From NCBI GenBank assembly GCA_002423465.1, contig DIWG01000060.1, positions 1 to 56,892 on the forward strand: a stretch of DNA of 56,892 nt, in the 5' to 3' direction. Shown here piece after piece: positions 15,484 to 23,400 of this stretch; position 1 is the first letter of the stretch; each line of letters starts with the position of its first letter. The translations under genes were made by a program, and so were the position numbers. The DNA comes from Syntrophaceae bacterium UBA6112. Lineage in GTDB: Bacteria; Desulfobacterota; Syntrophia; Syntrophales; UBA5619. Below the pieces are notes generated by a model that was not told the origin of the DNA, did no database searches, and saw only the letters and a list, made by a program, of their open reading frames with translations.

Positions 15484-15924
15484 TCATCTTTGCGGCCCGG
15501 CGCCAATCTTAAATTTCCCTTTGAAATACCTTTCTCTTATTTCGACCACTTCAGAAGCCCACTTTTCAAGTCCTTTGTTTTTAATAGTTATTAAGTTATA
15601 AACCTTTAAATTATGAGGGTATCTATCGGCACCTTCTGCTAATGGTTGTAATTTTGAACAGGGAAAGTCACCGCACTCAAAGCAGAAGTCTAAATTTTTC
15701 AATTTCACACATTCCAGTGTTTCACATTTGCCGGCGATCATCGTGCATCCTGATGTTCGGCAACCTTTACAAAGCAATTTATCTTTTGTCATTCCGCGGG
15801 AAGCAAATCCGGCTTTCCTATCTTCGGACATCTTTTCAAAAAAAGAACCAATATTCGTGTAATATAATTCGCAGTTAAAACAATCAATTCCACAAACTGC
15901 CGTGCTTGATTTAAGCTCGTCCAT
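15484..15924 (-). CDS. DUF3795 cysteine-rich protein, cassette-borne
   Basis: This 146-residue protein starts MDELKSSTAVCGIDCFNCEL and contains repeated cysteine pairs (CKGCRTSGC, CETLECVK, FCFECGDFPC). This is the DUF3795 pattern, thought to bind metal, though its role is unknown. AAGGAGAATGAA sets the start. It lies between two attC sites. DUF3795 genes are frequent in anaerobes, and the gene may have entered the array as a cassette. Confidence 0.8.
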   Translation of the reverse strand: MDELKSSTAVCGIDCFNCELYYTNIGSFFEKMSEDRKAGFASRGMTKDKLLCKGCRTSGCTMIAGKCETLECVKLKNLDFCFECGDFPCSKLQPLAEGADRYPHNLKVYNLITIKNKGLEKWASEVVEIRERYFKGKFKIGAGPQR

Positions 15925-15966
15925 TTCATTCTCCTTGGTTTAATTATTTCAGTTCATTTTGCATTC

Positions 15967-16033
15967 GTCTAACGCTCGGCATAAGCGGGAGTGGCCCGAC
16001 AGGGCCGCGATCCGCTTCATGCCGTTGTTAGGC
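15967..16033 (-). other. Canonical attC (59-base-element) recombination site
   Basis: On the minus strand GCCTAAC (16033-16027) is followed by AACGGCATGAAGCGG. After the loop, CCGCTTATGCCG pairs with it, leaving one unpaired G, and GTTAGAC (15973-15967) closes the site. Core boxes match RYYYAAC and GTTRRRY. The extrahelical G in the longer arm is the hallmark that directs strand choice by IntI. It begins four bases after the stop of the 308-residue gene. Confidence 0.88.
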
Positions 16034-16037
16034 ACCT

Positions 16038-16964
16038 TCATGTCGTTTTCTCCGTGACAATAAGGGTTGGCTTGATGTCCTTCCTGGGCAACTCCGCTTT
16101 CATTGCTTCATAAATGTGAAGTTGGCTTCCGACCAAGTAAGACTTGAGTTCATCGATATCGGGCTTTAAATGTCCATCCACGGGGTGTCTTGCGCCCAGA
16201 TGTAAGGGCGATTTAAAGAGGATAGGGATTGTGTCCGGACTCTCACTGTAGGTGTAACTCATGAGGATGTGCGTCAACTCGAAGAAGTACCGGTACATCT
16301 TGTTGTAGCTGTTGACAATATATGGGAAGGCGTCAATGCGCGGGTCAACATAGGAAAGCTTGGTCGGGTTCTTTTCTTCCGGGTTATTGGGAAGAACAAG
16401 GTAGTAGACTGCTTTACCATCAGGAAAGATTGTTACGCGAGCGTCAGAAGAAATGACCGCGAAATGTTGAGATAAATCTCTATAGGCTTTGATTTTGTTC
16501 CCGTGCGCTTCCCAATAAGCTATAGTCAAGGACTGAATTCGCTCAGGTAGTTGGATGCCACCTTTCCGAATCTGTTTAACAAGATCAGCGAAGCTAGCCG
16601 GAACGGAGGTCCGAAGGGTCTTGCTTATGAAGACGTTTGCGGCATTAAGCGCGCGTCGCGCGGCATCGAAGTAATGATCTACGGCAAAACTGAGGGTATT
16701 CCTGGTCGGTTCAGGCACCAGTATGATGCTGTGGCCCGGGCTGGCACCGTCCGGCGCAGGAACACCGTCTGTTGAATGTACCAGTCTGTCCGCAAGACCA
16801 AGCACGGCATCGACCGCAGCATAAACACAGTACTGTAGTTGCTCCAGATAGAACTCTTGAAGCCGCTGAGCTTCAGGATTCTCACCCGATGCCTCTCGGA
16901 TACGGGAACTCAAAGTTATCAGGTGAGGAATCTGCCCTATCGGTATCATAGAATGGTGGTACAT
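16038..16964 (-). CDS. Hypothetical protein, integron cassette gene
   Basis: This 308-residue, probably cytoplasmic protein starts MYHHSMIPIGQIPHLITLSS. It is well expressed in appearance (AAGGAGTGAT before the ATG) and helix-rich in its first half, and has no signal peptide or transmembrane span. I recognise no domain. It lies exactly between repeat copy 3 and a canonical attC, so it is a complete cassette of about 1 kb. Its codon use looks less GC-rich than the flanking core genes, consistent with acquisition. Confidence 0.75.
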   Translation of the reverse strand: MYHHSMIPIGQIPHLITLSSRIREASGENPEAQRLQEFYLEQLQYCVYAAVDAVLGLADRLVHSTDGVPAPDGASPGHSIILVPEPTRNTLSFAVDHYFDAARRALNAANVFISKTLRTSVPASFADLVKQIRKGGIQLPERIQSLTIAYWEAHGNKIKAYRDLSQHFAVISSDARVTIFPDGKAVYYLVLPNNPEEKNPTKLSYVDPRIDAFPYIVNSYNKMYRYFFELTHILMSYTYSESPDTIPILFKSPLHLGARHPVDGHLKPDIDELKSYLVGSQLHIYEAMKAELPRKDIKPTLIVTEKTT

Positions 16965-16986
16965 ATCACTCCTTCAAGCCGAACGC

Positions 16987-17088
16987 CCCGGATGAGAAGC
17001 GCGCCTTAGCGTGACTGCTCAATCCGGTTGATGGGCCAGGTGGCCACATTTCGAATCAGTGATTTTAGGCGCGCGCTCCTCATCTGGG
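16987..17088. repeat. 102-bp inverted-end repeat, copy 3
   Basis: The length is identical to copies 1 and 2, with a few substitutions (gatgagaagcg, tttcgaatcagtg, catctggg). Together with the adjoining hairpin it lies between GAATAAC (17125-17119) and GTTCGGC (16984-16978) on the minus strand, giving an AAC...GTT bracket of 148 bp just upstream of the 308-residue cassette gene. Confidence 0.85.
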
Positions 17089-17090
17089 CC

Positions 17091-17116
17091 GATGGGCCGC
17101 CGACAGGCGGCCCATC
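17091..17116. repeat. 26-bp perfect hairpin attached to repeat copy 3
   Basis: Same GATGGGCCGCC / GGCGGCCCATC stem as beside copy 1, again separated from the 102-bp unit by two bases. It could act as a terminator for genes upstream on the minus strand, but no T-run follows. Confidence 0.8.
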
Positions 17117-17119
17117 AAG

Positions 17120-17197
17120 TTATTCTATCGTTTCTGGATATCTCCACCTCTCGGGAGAATATTCAGGACTCCAGACCTTAACCGTGCAATCGTATCC
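17120..17197 (-). pseudogene. Possible 3' remnant of a cassette gene
   Basis: After an in-frame stop at 17200-17198 the minus strand reads GYDCTVKVWSPEYSPERWRY then PETIE and a stop. The composition is that of a normal protein C-terminus, and the stop overlaps the attC-like box of repeat copy 3, as in cassettes. No start codon is available and no family is recognised. It may be chance. Confidence 0.3.
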
Positions 17198-17410
17198 TTA
17201 ATGCTCATGGACTGCCGGCGGCCACTATCCCATTTTAAGTACGGTGGAATGTTTATAAATCTTTTGACAAACATAACGCAACAATTTATTTCTCTATTTC
17301 CGGATATCATGTCAAAATTGAGATGAGCTGATCGGGTGAATGGAGAAATTGCAGGAGCAGACCGTCCCCATCCGGTTCATTATTACACCGGCAAGTAAAC
17401 ATATCAAAGT

Positions 17411-17475
17411 TTGTCATGCCGGACTTGATCCGGCATCCAGTCCTGTCTTGGATTCCCGCTTTCGCGGGAATGACA
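17411..17475. repeat. REP-like double-hairpin element
   Basis: ATGCCGGA...TCCGGCAT (17416-17436) and ATTCCCGC...GCGGGAAT (17452-17471) are bracketed by TGTCA and TGACA. This is a widespread intergenic palindromic repeat type in proteobacteria, and a related half unit occurs at 21263-21288. The rest of 17200-17650 holds no recognisable gene. Confidence 0.75.
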
Positions 17476-17651
17476 GGATTGGCATTTATGGTTGCCGGAG
17501 TAATAATCCCGGCCATCACCGAAAGTCCCGGGCGGAAATGCTCATAAAATACGTTGCCAATTCGACATCGGCGCGATATGAACCTCCGTGTTGTGCCGGC
17601 AAATGATCGATCATGAACCGGTGTCATTTCCTTTTGAAAAGGCATGAAAGT

Positions 17652-20471
17652 ATGTTGCAACCCTACCAAGGGACGATCCGGAATATCGCCTTCCTCTACG
17701 CCCACAGCGGTCGGGCCGAGGACGGCGGCAACAGGATCTACGAGATCGCCGCAGCAGTCATAGCGCCGGACCGGCCGGAGGAAGCCTTCTCTTCTCCGGT
17801 CCGTTACGGGAAGACGACGGAGCGGGACCGGCACGCCTCGGGCATTTCCCGGGAAGCGTTGCGGATCGCCCCGACTTTGCCGGACGTGACGGCCTTTCTC
17901 TCGTCCCTGCTTCGGGAGACGGACATTCTTTTAACGCTCAATCCCCGCGAACAGATCGAAACCCTGCTTGCCGGCTGCGGGAACCCGCGCGTCGTCGATC
18001 TCCACTTCGCCGCCGAATTCTTCCTCCCCCAGGCGGACAGCGCCGCGCTCAAGCCGCTCTGGGAGCACCTCCACGGGAAGACGCGGGAGAAATTTTCCTT
18101 CATTGCCCGGGAGGCGGTCGAACTCTCCCTCGACCTCGTCCATCACATCGCCGGCCAAGTATTGAATCCTGCGGAATTCCCCCCCGCGGCGGCCCTCCGT
18201 TTCCATCTGGGCCGGAGCGAAACGCTCTTCGGCGATCTTTTCCTCCACCTCAACCGCAACTTCCGGGACCATTTCGGGGGCCTCTTCGATCCGTCGACGG
18301 GCGGGGAAACACCCGACTGGAAGGGATTTCTGGAGAAGACGCCGCCGCCGGTCCCGTTTCCGGACGGAGAGGAGACGCGGAAGAAGATCCCCCTCGCCCG
18401 GATTGGGGATCTCTACCGGGGGCTTGCCGCCGGGAACCGGGGATATGCCGTCCGGCCTTCACAGATCGCCTACGCGGGGCACGTGGCCTCCGCCCTCAAC
18501 GATGGCGCCGTCCTCACGATCGAGGCGGGAACCGGTACGGGAAAAACCCAGGGCTACCTGATCCCGGTCTTGGAATTTCTGCGGCGGAATCCCCAGGCCC
18601 GCGTTGCGGTATCGACCTACACCAAGAACCTCCAGGAGCAGATCGTCCGGCGGGAGATCCCGCTGACACTTTCTCTCAACCGCGCCTATCGGAAAATCCC
18701 GACCGCCCTCCTGAAGGGCAAATCGAACTACCTCTGCGCGGAAAAACTGGACCACTTTTACGAGGATGCCCTCTCCGGAGGCCGTCTGCTCGCCTGGCTT
18801 TACTTCGTGAACCGGCTCTTTCATTTCCGCCGGGCGGATGGAGACGCCGTCGGGGATCGGATCCGTTTTCACCTGAACGACGGCTTCTTATTCCGCCGTC
18901 TCCAGCATGAAATCTCGGCCCGGAGCGGCTGCACCCGGAGACACCTCCGTTGTCCGGCGCAGGTGGTCGCCGCCGAGGCTCAAAACGCCCGGCTGATCGT
19001 CACCAACCACCACAAACTGGCCCTCCTCGACCGGGACGAGACCCTGGGGAGGCTCTTTGGAAATTGTGTGATCGACGAGGCAAACCACTTCGAACAGGCC
19101 GTCCGCGGCGCGTTCGGGATCGAAATCGCCTCGCGGGAGATGTTGGACGCCATCGCCTACCTCGAATCGGTCCTCAGCCGCCTGACGCCGTCTCCCGGAG
19201 ATTTTCCCGCAAAGGTAATCGATGCTGCAATAAAAAAAATATACGATTTCCGCGAGCAATTGAAAGGGTTCGCGGTTGCGCTCGCCGCCGTCCGCGGCGC
19301 CGCCGCTCCCGGGGAAGCAACGGTTCTGCCCGCGGAACATCCGGCGTTCCGGGACGGCCGGCTGAAAGGAGATCTCGCCGATCTGCGGAAGACCCTAAAG
19401 GGCATCGTCGATCATCTGACGTTCGTGAAGGACCCGGAGGCCTGCCGGAAATTGGGAATCCGGACCCGGACCGTCGATCGCCTGAAGACCGCTCTGCAGG
19501 ATCTTCGGGAACATGCTGAGACGCTCAAGGCAATTGGAGAAAAGGCCATTTCTCCGGAGTACGTTATTGCCGTCATCCTCTTCGTCCGCCATTGGGTGAT
19601 CTCCGTCCGGGCGGTGGAGGTGGCAGATATCCTCCGGGACCACCTCTACGAGGGTCGGGAATGCGTCATCTTCACGTCGGCGACGCTCCGCCAGGGGGAG
19701 AGCTTTGACGGCTTCCGGCGTGCGGCGGGGATGACGCCTTTGGAAACGGGCAGGGGGAATGGGGACATGATGTTGCATCGTGTCCCCATTCCCCCTGCCC
19801 GAAGCGGCATCGTGTCCCCGGTTTCACCCGGCACAGAAGAGACGGCGCCGGTGGAGAAACCTGATAGCCGGGCGTTCCGTTTCGAGGCCGTCCCCTCCCC
19901 CTTTGACCCCGCGGCCGCGGAAATCGCTGTTCCCGCGGAGGCCGTCAGCGGCGCTTTTGAATACAAGGAGAGCTGGCTTTCCCGCGTCGCACAGCTCCTC
20001 CCCGGCCTGATCCGCCGGAACCGGGGCCGCTCCCTCGTCCTCTTCGCCAGCTACGGCGATCTGGAGGCGATCGCCGCCAAGGTCACGGAGGAGATCCATG
20101 CCGACGGCTACCCTCTCCTGATCCAGCGGAGCGGCGTCCCGACCGCTGCGCTCTGCGACGAATTCCGGGCGATCCGGGAGAGCGTCCTCTTCGGCGTGGA
20201 CACCTTCTGGTACGGTGTAGACTTCCCCGGGGAAACGCTGACGCAGGTGATCATCACCCGCCTCCCCTTCCCCCATCCCCAGGACCCGCTTCAGGTCGCG
20301 CGGAGGAATCTCCTCCCCCGAGAGGAGTACTGGCGGCGCTATCGTTACGAAACGGCAATCAAATTACGGCAGGGGATCGGCCGCCTCATCCGCTCGGAGG
20401 CGGACCGGGGCAGGGTCGTGATCCTGGACGCACGCTACCGGGGACACCGGGCGAAAGGAGACTCGACATGA
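17652..20471 (+). CDS. dinG: DinG-family ATP-dependent helicase with N-terminal exonuclease-like domain
   Basis: This 939-residue superfamily 2 helicase has an N-terminal region of about 230 residues resembling DnaQ-type exonuclease folds found in DinG proteins. Walker A is IEAGTGTGKTQGYL near residue 300, Walker B/DEAH is VIDEANHF near 475, and late helicase motifs include LFGVDTFWYGVDFPGE and RQGIGRLIRSEADRG. Cysteines near SNYLCAEKL and CTRRHLRC could hold the XPD-type Fe-S cluster. The ATG at 17652 after AAAAGGCATGAAAGT is preferred over one 39 bases upstream. A palindrome at 19747-19801 is inserted in frame in a linker. It overlaps mobA by four bases. Confidence 0.85.
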   Translation: MLQPYQGTIRNIAFLYAHSGRAEDGGNRIYEIAAAVIAPDRPEEAFSSPVRYGKTTERDRHASGISREALRIAPTLPDVTAFLSSLLRETDILLTLNPREQIETLLAGCGNPRVVDLHFAAEFFLPQADSAALKPLWEHLHGKTREKFSFIAREAVELSLDLVHHIAGQVLNPAEFPPAAALRFHLGRSETLFGDLFLHLNRNFRDHFGGLFDPSTGGETPDWKGFLEKTPPPVPFPDGEETRKKIPLARIGDLYRGLAAGNRGYAVRPSQIAYAGHVASALNDGAVLTIEAGTGTGKTQGYLIPVLEFLRRNPQARVAVSTYTKNLQEQIVRREIPLTLSLNRAYRKIPTALLKGKSNYLCAEKLDHFYEDALSGGRLLAWLYFVNRLFHFRRADGDAVGDRIRFHLNDGFLFRRLQHEISARSGCTRRHLRCPAQVVAAEAQNARLIVTNHHKLALLDRDETLGRLFGNCVIDEANHFEQAVRGAFGIEIASREMLDAIAYLESVLSRLTPSPGDFPAKVIDAAIKKIYDFREQLKGFAVALAAVRGAAAPGEATVLPAEHPAFRDGRLKGDLADLRKTLKGIVDHLTFVKDPEACRKLGIRTRTVDRLKTALQDLREHAETLKAIGEKAISPEYVIAVILFVRHWVISVRAVEVADILRDHLYEGRECVIFTSATLRQGESFDGFRRAAGMTPLETGRGNGDMMLHRVPIPPARSGIVSPVSPGTEETAPVEKPDSRAFRFEAVPSPFDPAAAEIAVPAEAVSGAFEYKESWLSRVAQLLPGLIRRNRGRSLVLFASYGDLEAIAAKVTEEIHADGYPLLIQRSGVPTAALCDEFRAIRESVLFGVDTFWYGVDFPGETLTQVIITRLPFPHPQDPLQVARRNLLPREEYWRRYRYETAIKLRQGIGRLIRSEADRGRVVILDARYRGHRAKGDST
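19747..19801. repeat. Palindrome with 21-bp perfect arms inside dinG
   Basis: Arms 19747-19767 and 19781-19801 are perfect reverse complements around a 13-base loop; each contains GGGGGAATGGGGACA or its complement. The loop segment CATCGTGTCCCC recurs at 19808-19819. The unit resembles REP elements linked to Y1 transposases. It keeps the dinG frame open, adding residues such as GRGNGDMMLHRVPIPPAR between helicase subdomains. Confidence 0.85.
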
Positions 20472-21040
20472 CCGGCGTGATCCTCTCGGGAGGCAGAAAT
20501 CGGCGGATGGGGGAAAACAAGGCCTTCCTCACGGTGGACGGCGAACGGCTGATCGACCGGACCGTCCGCCTCTTTCAGGCGGTTTTCAATGAGGTGATCA
20601 TCGTCACTTCAAACCCGATGGATTATCTCGAGCAGCAGGCCTTCATCGTCACCGATATCTTCCCCGACAAGGGAGCTCTCGGCGGGATCTACACGGGACT
20701 GTTCTTCGCCGGCGAAGAATACGCCTTCGTAGCCGCCTGCGACATGCCCTTCCTGAACCAGGCGTTTCTGGAACACATGATTTTACGGACGGAGGGATAT
20801 GATATCGTCGTTCCGGCCCCACCCGACGGTCTCCAGCCTCTCCATGCCGTCTACTCCCGCCGTTGCCTCCCGGTCATCCGGGGGCTGATCGAGAGGGATC
20901 GCCTGAAGATCACCGGCTTCTACCCTGGACACCGTCTCCTTACGCTTTCTCCTGAGGTCATCCACTCTTTTGACCCGGAGGAGACGATGTTCCTGAACGT
21001 GAACACGCCGAAAGATCTCCAGAATCTGCGGCCGCGTTGA
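20468..21040 (+). CDS. mobA: Molybdenum cofactor guanylyltransferase
   Basis: MobA joins GMP to molybdopterin to make the bis-MGD cofactor precursor. This 190-residue protein shows the nucleotidyltransferase signature VILSGGRNRRMGENKAFL at the N-terminus, DKGALGGIYTGL near residue 66, and FVAACDMPFLN near residue 88 with the metal-binding Asp. Length is normal. The ATG overlaps the dinG stop (ATGA), so the two are translationally coupled. A decayed copy of its last 40 codons lies at 29689-29817. Confidence 0.9.
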   Translation: MTGVILSGGRNRRMGENKAFLTVDGERLIDRTVRLFQAVFNEVIIVTSNPMDYLEQQAFIVTDIFPDKGALGGIYTGLFFAGEEYAFVAACDMPFLNQAFLEHMILRTEGYDIVVPAPPDGLQPLHAVYSRRCLPVIRGLIERDRLKITGFYPGHRLLTLSPEVIHSFDPEETMFLNVNTPKDLQNLRPR

Positions 21041-21350
21041 CCCGCCGGGAGAAGGAATCGATGTTTTTGACCGCCAAACACGTGCGAAAGTGGCGTTACA
21101 AACCAAGACAATATTAAGATTGAAGAAAGTAGCAGAAATCGGTAAGATTTCAATCGTGGGCGTCGAGCCTATTCTCTCTTTATAATATTTGGGATTATGG
21201 AACCAGGAAGGATAAGCGGATTTTGAAGCACAAAGAGAGATCTTTGAAAAAGCTTCTACTTTGTCATTCCCGCTTCCGCAGGAATGACGATTTACCGAAT
21301 TTCGGGAGAAATTCAAAGGTCTCAAAGCTTGCAATCAATGAGGTCGATGC
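21041..21350. other. Intergenic region with a REP-type hairpin at 21263-21288
   Basis: GTCATTCC and GGAATGAC (21263-21270 and 21281-21288) form a hairpin related to the element at 17411-17475. No gene is recognised in this stretch of about 310 bp. The promoter of the following SDR gene must lie here, but no clear -35/-10 pair stands out. Confidence 0.6.
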
Positions 21351-22121
21351 ATGAAACTGCAGGATAAAGTCGCCATTGTCACCGGAAGCGGGAGGGGTTT
21401 AGGACGCTCCATTGCTCTTCTTTTCGGGAAAGAGGGAGCAAATGTCGTCTTGGCTGCCCATAACCGGGATCAGATCGAACACGTGGCACAGGAGCTGAAG
21501 GTTCTGAGGAAGAACGCCATTGCCGTTCAGGCCGACGTTTCCGATGAAACCCAGGTCAACGTCTTGATTCAAAAAACCCTGGAGGCCTATGGCACCATCG
21601 ACATCCTGGTAAACAACGCCGGATTCAGGGGGCCGATCGCTCCGACCCACAAAATCTCCCTAACGGAATGGGAGGAAACGTTGCGGGTAAATCTGACCAC
21701 GGCTTTTCTCTGCTCCAAGGCCGTCATTCCGACGATGATTGAGAAGAAGTCCGGAAAGATCATCAATATTGCCACGACGCTGACGCCGAGGCCGAACATG
21801 ACCCCGTACATGGTTTCCAAGGCGGGGATGAACAGTCTTGCCAAACAGCTTTCGAGAGAGCTTAAGGAATTCAACATCCAGGTCAATGCCATCCACCCCG
21901 GTGTCATGGATACCCGAATGCAGGAGGATATACGCAAGGCAGGAGCAAAAGCCATTGGAACGGACATGTTCGATCGGCTCAAGGAAGAAGGGCTTCTGCA
22001 CTCCCCCGACGAACCGGCAAAATTGGTCCTCTTTTTGGCTTCGAAAACGGGCGACGGAATTACCGGGGAATTCCTGTCGTTTGACGACAAAGAGGTGAAA
22101 TTTCTGCTGTCCCAGGGATAA
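21351..22121 (+). CDS. SDR-family oxidoreductase (FabG-like)
   Basis: This 256-residue short-chain dehydrogenase has a Rossmann N-terminus with VAIVTGSGRGLGRSIALLFG and an NNAG motif (ILVNNAGFRGPI). The active site is YMVSK near residue 156, with Thr rather than the usual Ser in the upstream catalytic stretch (INIATTLTPRPNMTPY). It continues with VNAIHPGVMDTRM. The family reduces or oxidises ketones and alcohols with NAD(P)H, often 3-oxoacyl groups. It is followed after 85 bp by the radical-SAM-like gene on the same strand, suggesting a two-gene unit. Substrate unknown. Confidence 0.85.
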   Translation: MKLQDKVAIVTGSGRGLGRSIALLFGKEGANVVLAAHNRDQIEHVAQELKVLRKNAIAVQADVSDETQVNVLIQKTLEAYGTIDILVNNAGFRGPIAPTHKISLTEWEETLRVNLTTAFLCSKAVIPTMIEKKSGKIINIATTLTPRPNMTPYMVSKAGMNSLAKQLSRELKEFNIQVNAIHPGVMDTRMQEDIRKAGAKAIGTDMFDRLKEEGLLHSPDEPAKLVLFLASKTGDGITGEFLSFDDKEVKFLLSQG

Positions 22122-22206
22122 ACGCGCAAGGAGCAACAAAAAACCCATTTTGTTTATCGGTTGTGTAACCCTCTGCTCCCGGCGCCCTGCGTTTTGGATT
22201 TTGATC

Positions 22207-23313
22207 ATGCTATCAGGGCTTGCAAAACTTTTTAAACGGGACCACCAGGCATTTGAAGCTTTTCAGATCGAAGTTTCTTCTTATTCCTCCCTGGAATCCC
22301 AATTCAGCCCGCGCGCCTTATTTGCGGAAAAATGGTTCTTTCAGCAAATGCCCCTTGAAACCTATCAAAAAATCGCGCAAAATTTTCCGCAGGTCAAATG
22401 GGCGATCTTCCGGGGGTGGGGCGACCCCCTCGAAAATGAAGATTTCCCGGCCATGTTTCAGATGGCCAGGCAGGCTGGGTGCCTGACCGGTTTGGCAACC
22501 CACGGGTTTTATCTGACCCCCGAAATATCCAGGCAGCTTGTCGAAGGGGAGCTTGATTTTATCACCCTCAACCTGAAGGAAATCCCGCCGGCCGAGGAAA
22601 ATGGCCGGCGGATGAGTTCCGAGTTCAAACAAACCCTGGACCAGATCCGGCGCCTCATCGAGTTGAAGAAGAGCCGGGGGCGGGGGAAGCCATCGGTAAG
22701 GCTCTCCTTCCTCATGACCCGCCTGAACATGAGTCGTCTCCACCAGGTCGTTCCCGCCGCTGTCACGCTGGGTGCGGACGAAGTCATCCTGAAAAACCTG
22801 GACTATCTCCCGGAGGATCGCTGGAATATTCTCCGCACTTTTTATCATGAGTCGCCAACGCCGGCTTTTCAGGATGCCTTCGATGAGATCCTGCGACTCG
22901 GCAAGGAGCTGAAAATTCCCGTCCGCTGTTCCCCCTTGAAAGCCGAAGAGATTCCTGTCTGCGAGGCGGAGCCGCACCATAGCCTTTTCTTTTCCGTCGA
23001 CGGTTCGATCGCCCCTTGCATGTACCTGCGTCTGCCCAAAAAAGGAAATATCCCCCGGATCTTTTTGAATAAGGAATACACGGTTGAACCCATGATTTTC
23101 GGGAACATCAACACGGAAGATCTGCCTGAGGTTTGGGGAAAAGAAGATTATCGATCCTTCCGCAAGGTTTTTGAGGACCGGATCAAGGCCCAAAGAAACA
23201 TATCTTCGATAGTTGACGCCATTTCCAGCCCAAACGCCGCTCTCTTGGAAGTCATCGAACCCCCTCCCCTTTGCGAATCCTGCCGGACCTGTTACAAGGC
23301 CTACGGAATATAA
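22207..23313 (+). CDS. Radical-SAM/SPASM-like protein lacking the SAM-cluster cysteines
   Basis: This 368-residue protein has the overall layout of a SPASM-type radical SAM enzyme. The expected CX3CX2C loop after the first strand reads IEVSSYSSLESQFSPRALF, with Ser at residues 27, 31 and 34 where Cys is required. FRGWGDPLENEDFP matches the GGE-like SAM-binding region. The C-terminal auxiliary-cluster cysteines persist (VCEAEPHHSLFFSVDGSIAP, then C, and CESCRTCYKAYGI at the end). Each Cys-to-Ser change needs one base. The reading frame is otherwise intact, so it is probably a folded non-radical homologue rather than debris. An in-frame TTG start at 22150 is possible. Confidence 0.75.
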   Translation: MLSGLAKLFKRDHQAFEAFQIEVSSYSSLESQFSPRALFAEKWFFQQMPLETYQKIAQNFPQVKWAIFRGWGDPLENEDFPAMFQMARQAGCLTGLATHGFYLTPEISRQLVEGELDFITLNLKEIPPAEENGRRMSSEFKQTLDQIRRLIELKKSRGRGKPSVRLSFLMTRLNMSRLHQVVPAAVTLGADEVILKNLDYLPEDRWNILRTFYHESPTPAFQDAFDEILRLGKELKIPVRCSPLKAEEIPVCEAEPHHSLFFSVDGSIAPCMYLRLPKKGNIPRIFLNKEYTVEPMIFGNINTEDLPEVWGKEDYRSFRKVFEDRIKAQRNISSIVDAISSPNAALLEVIEPPPLCESCRTCYKAYGI

Positions 23314-23400
23314 ATTTACTTTTCAACAAATTTTTTCCACTTTCGGAACCGCCAGGCCATGAGCTGAGTACCTCTGCGACCTGGAGCCAAAAAGGACAAA

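Noticed and set aside
13914..17116. CRISPR array made of the recurring repeats
   Set aside because: Only three copies, 102 bp long, 0.9-2.2 kb apart with genes between them; no short regular repeat-spacer pattern and no cas genes.
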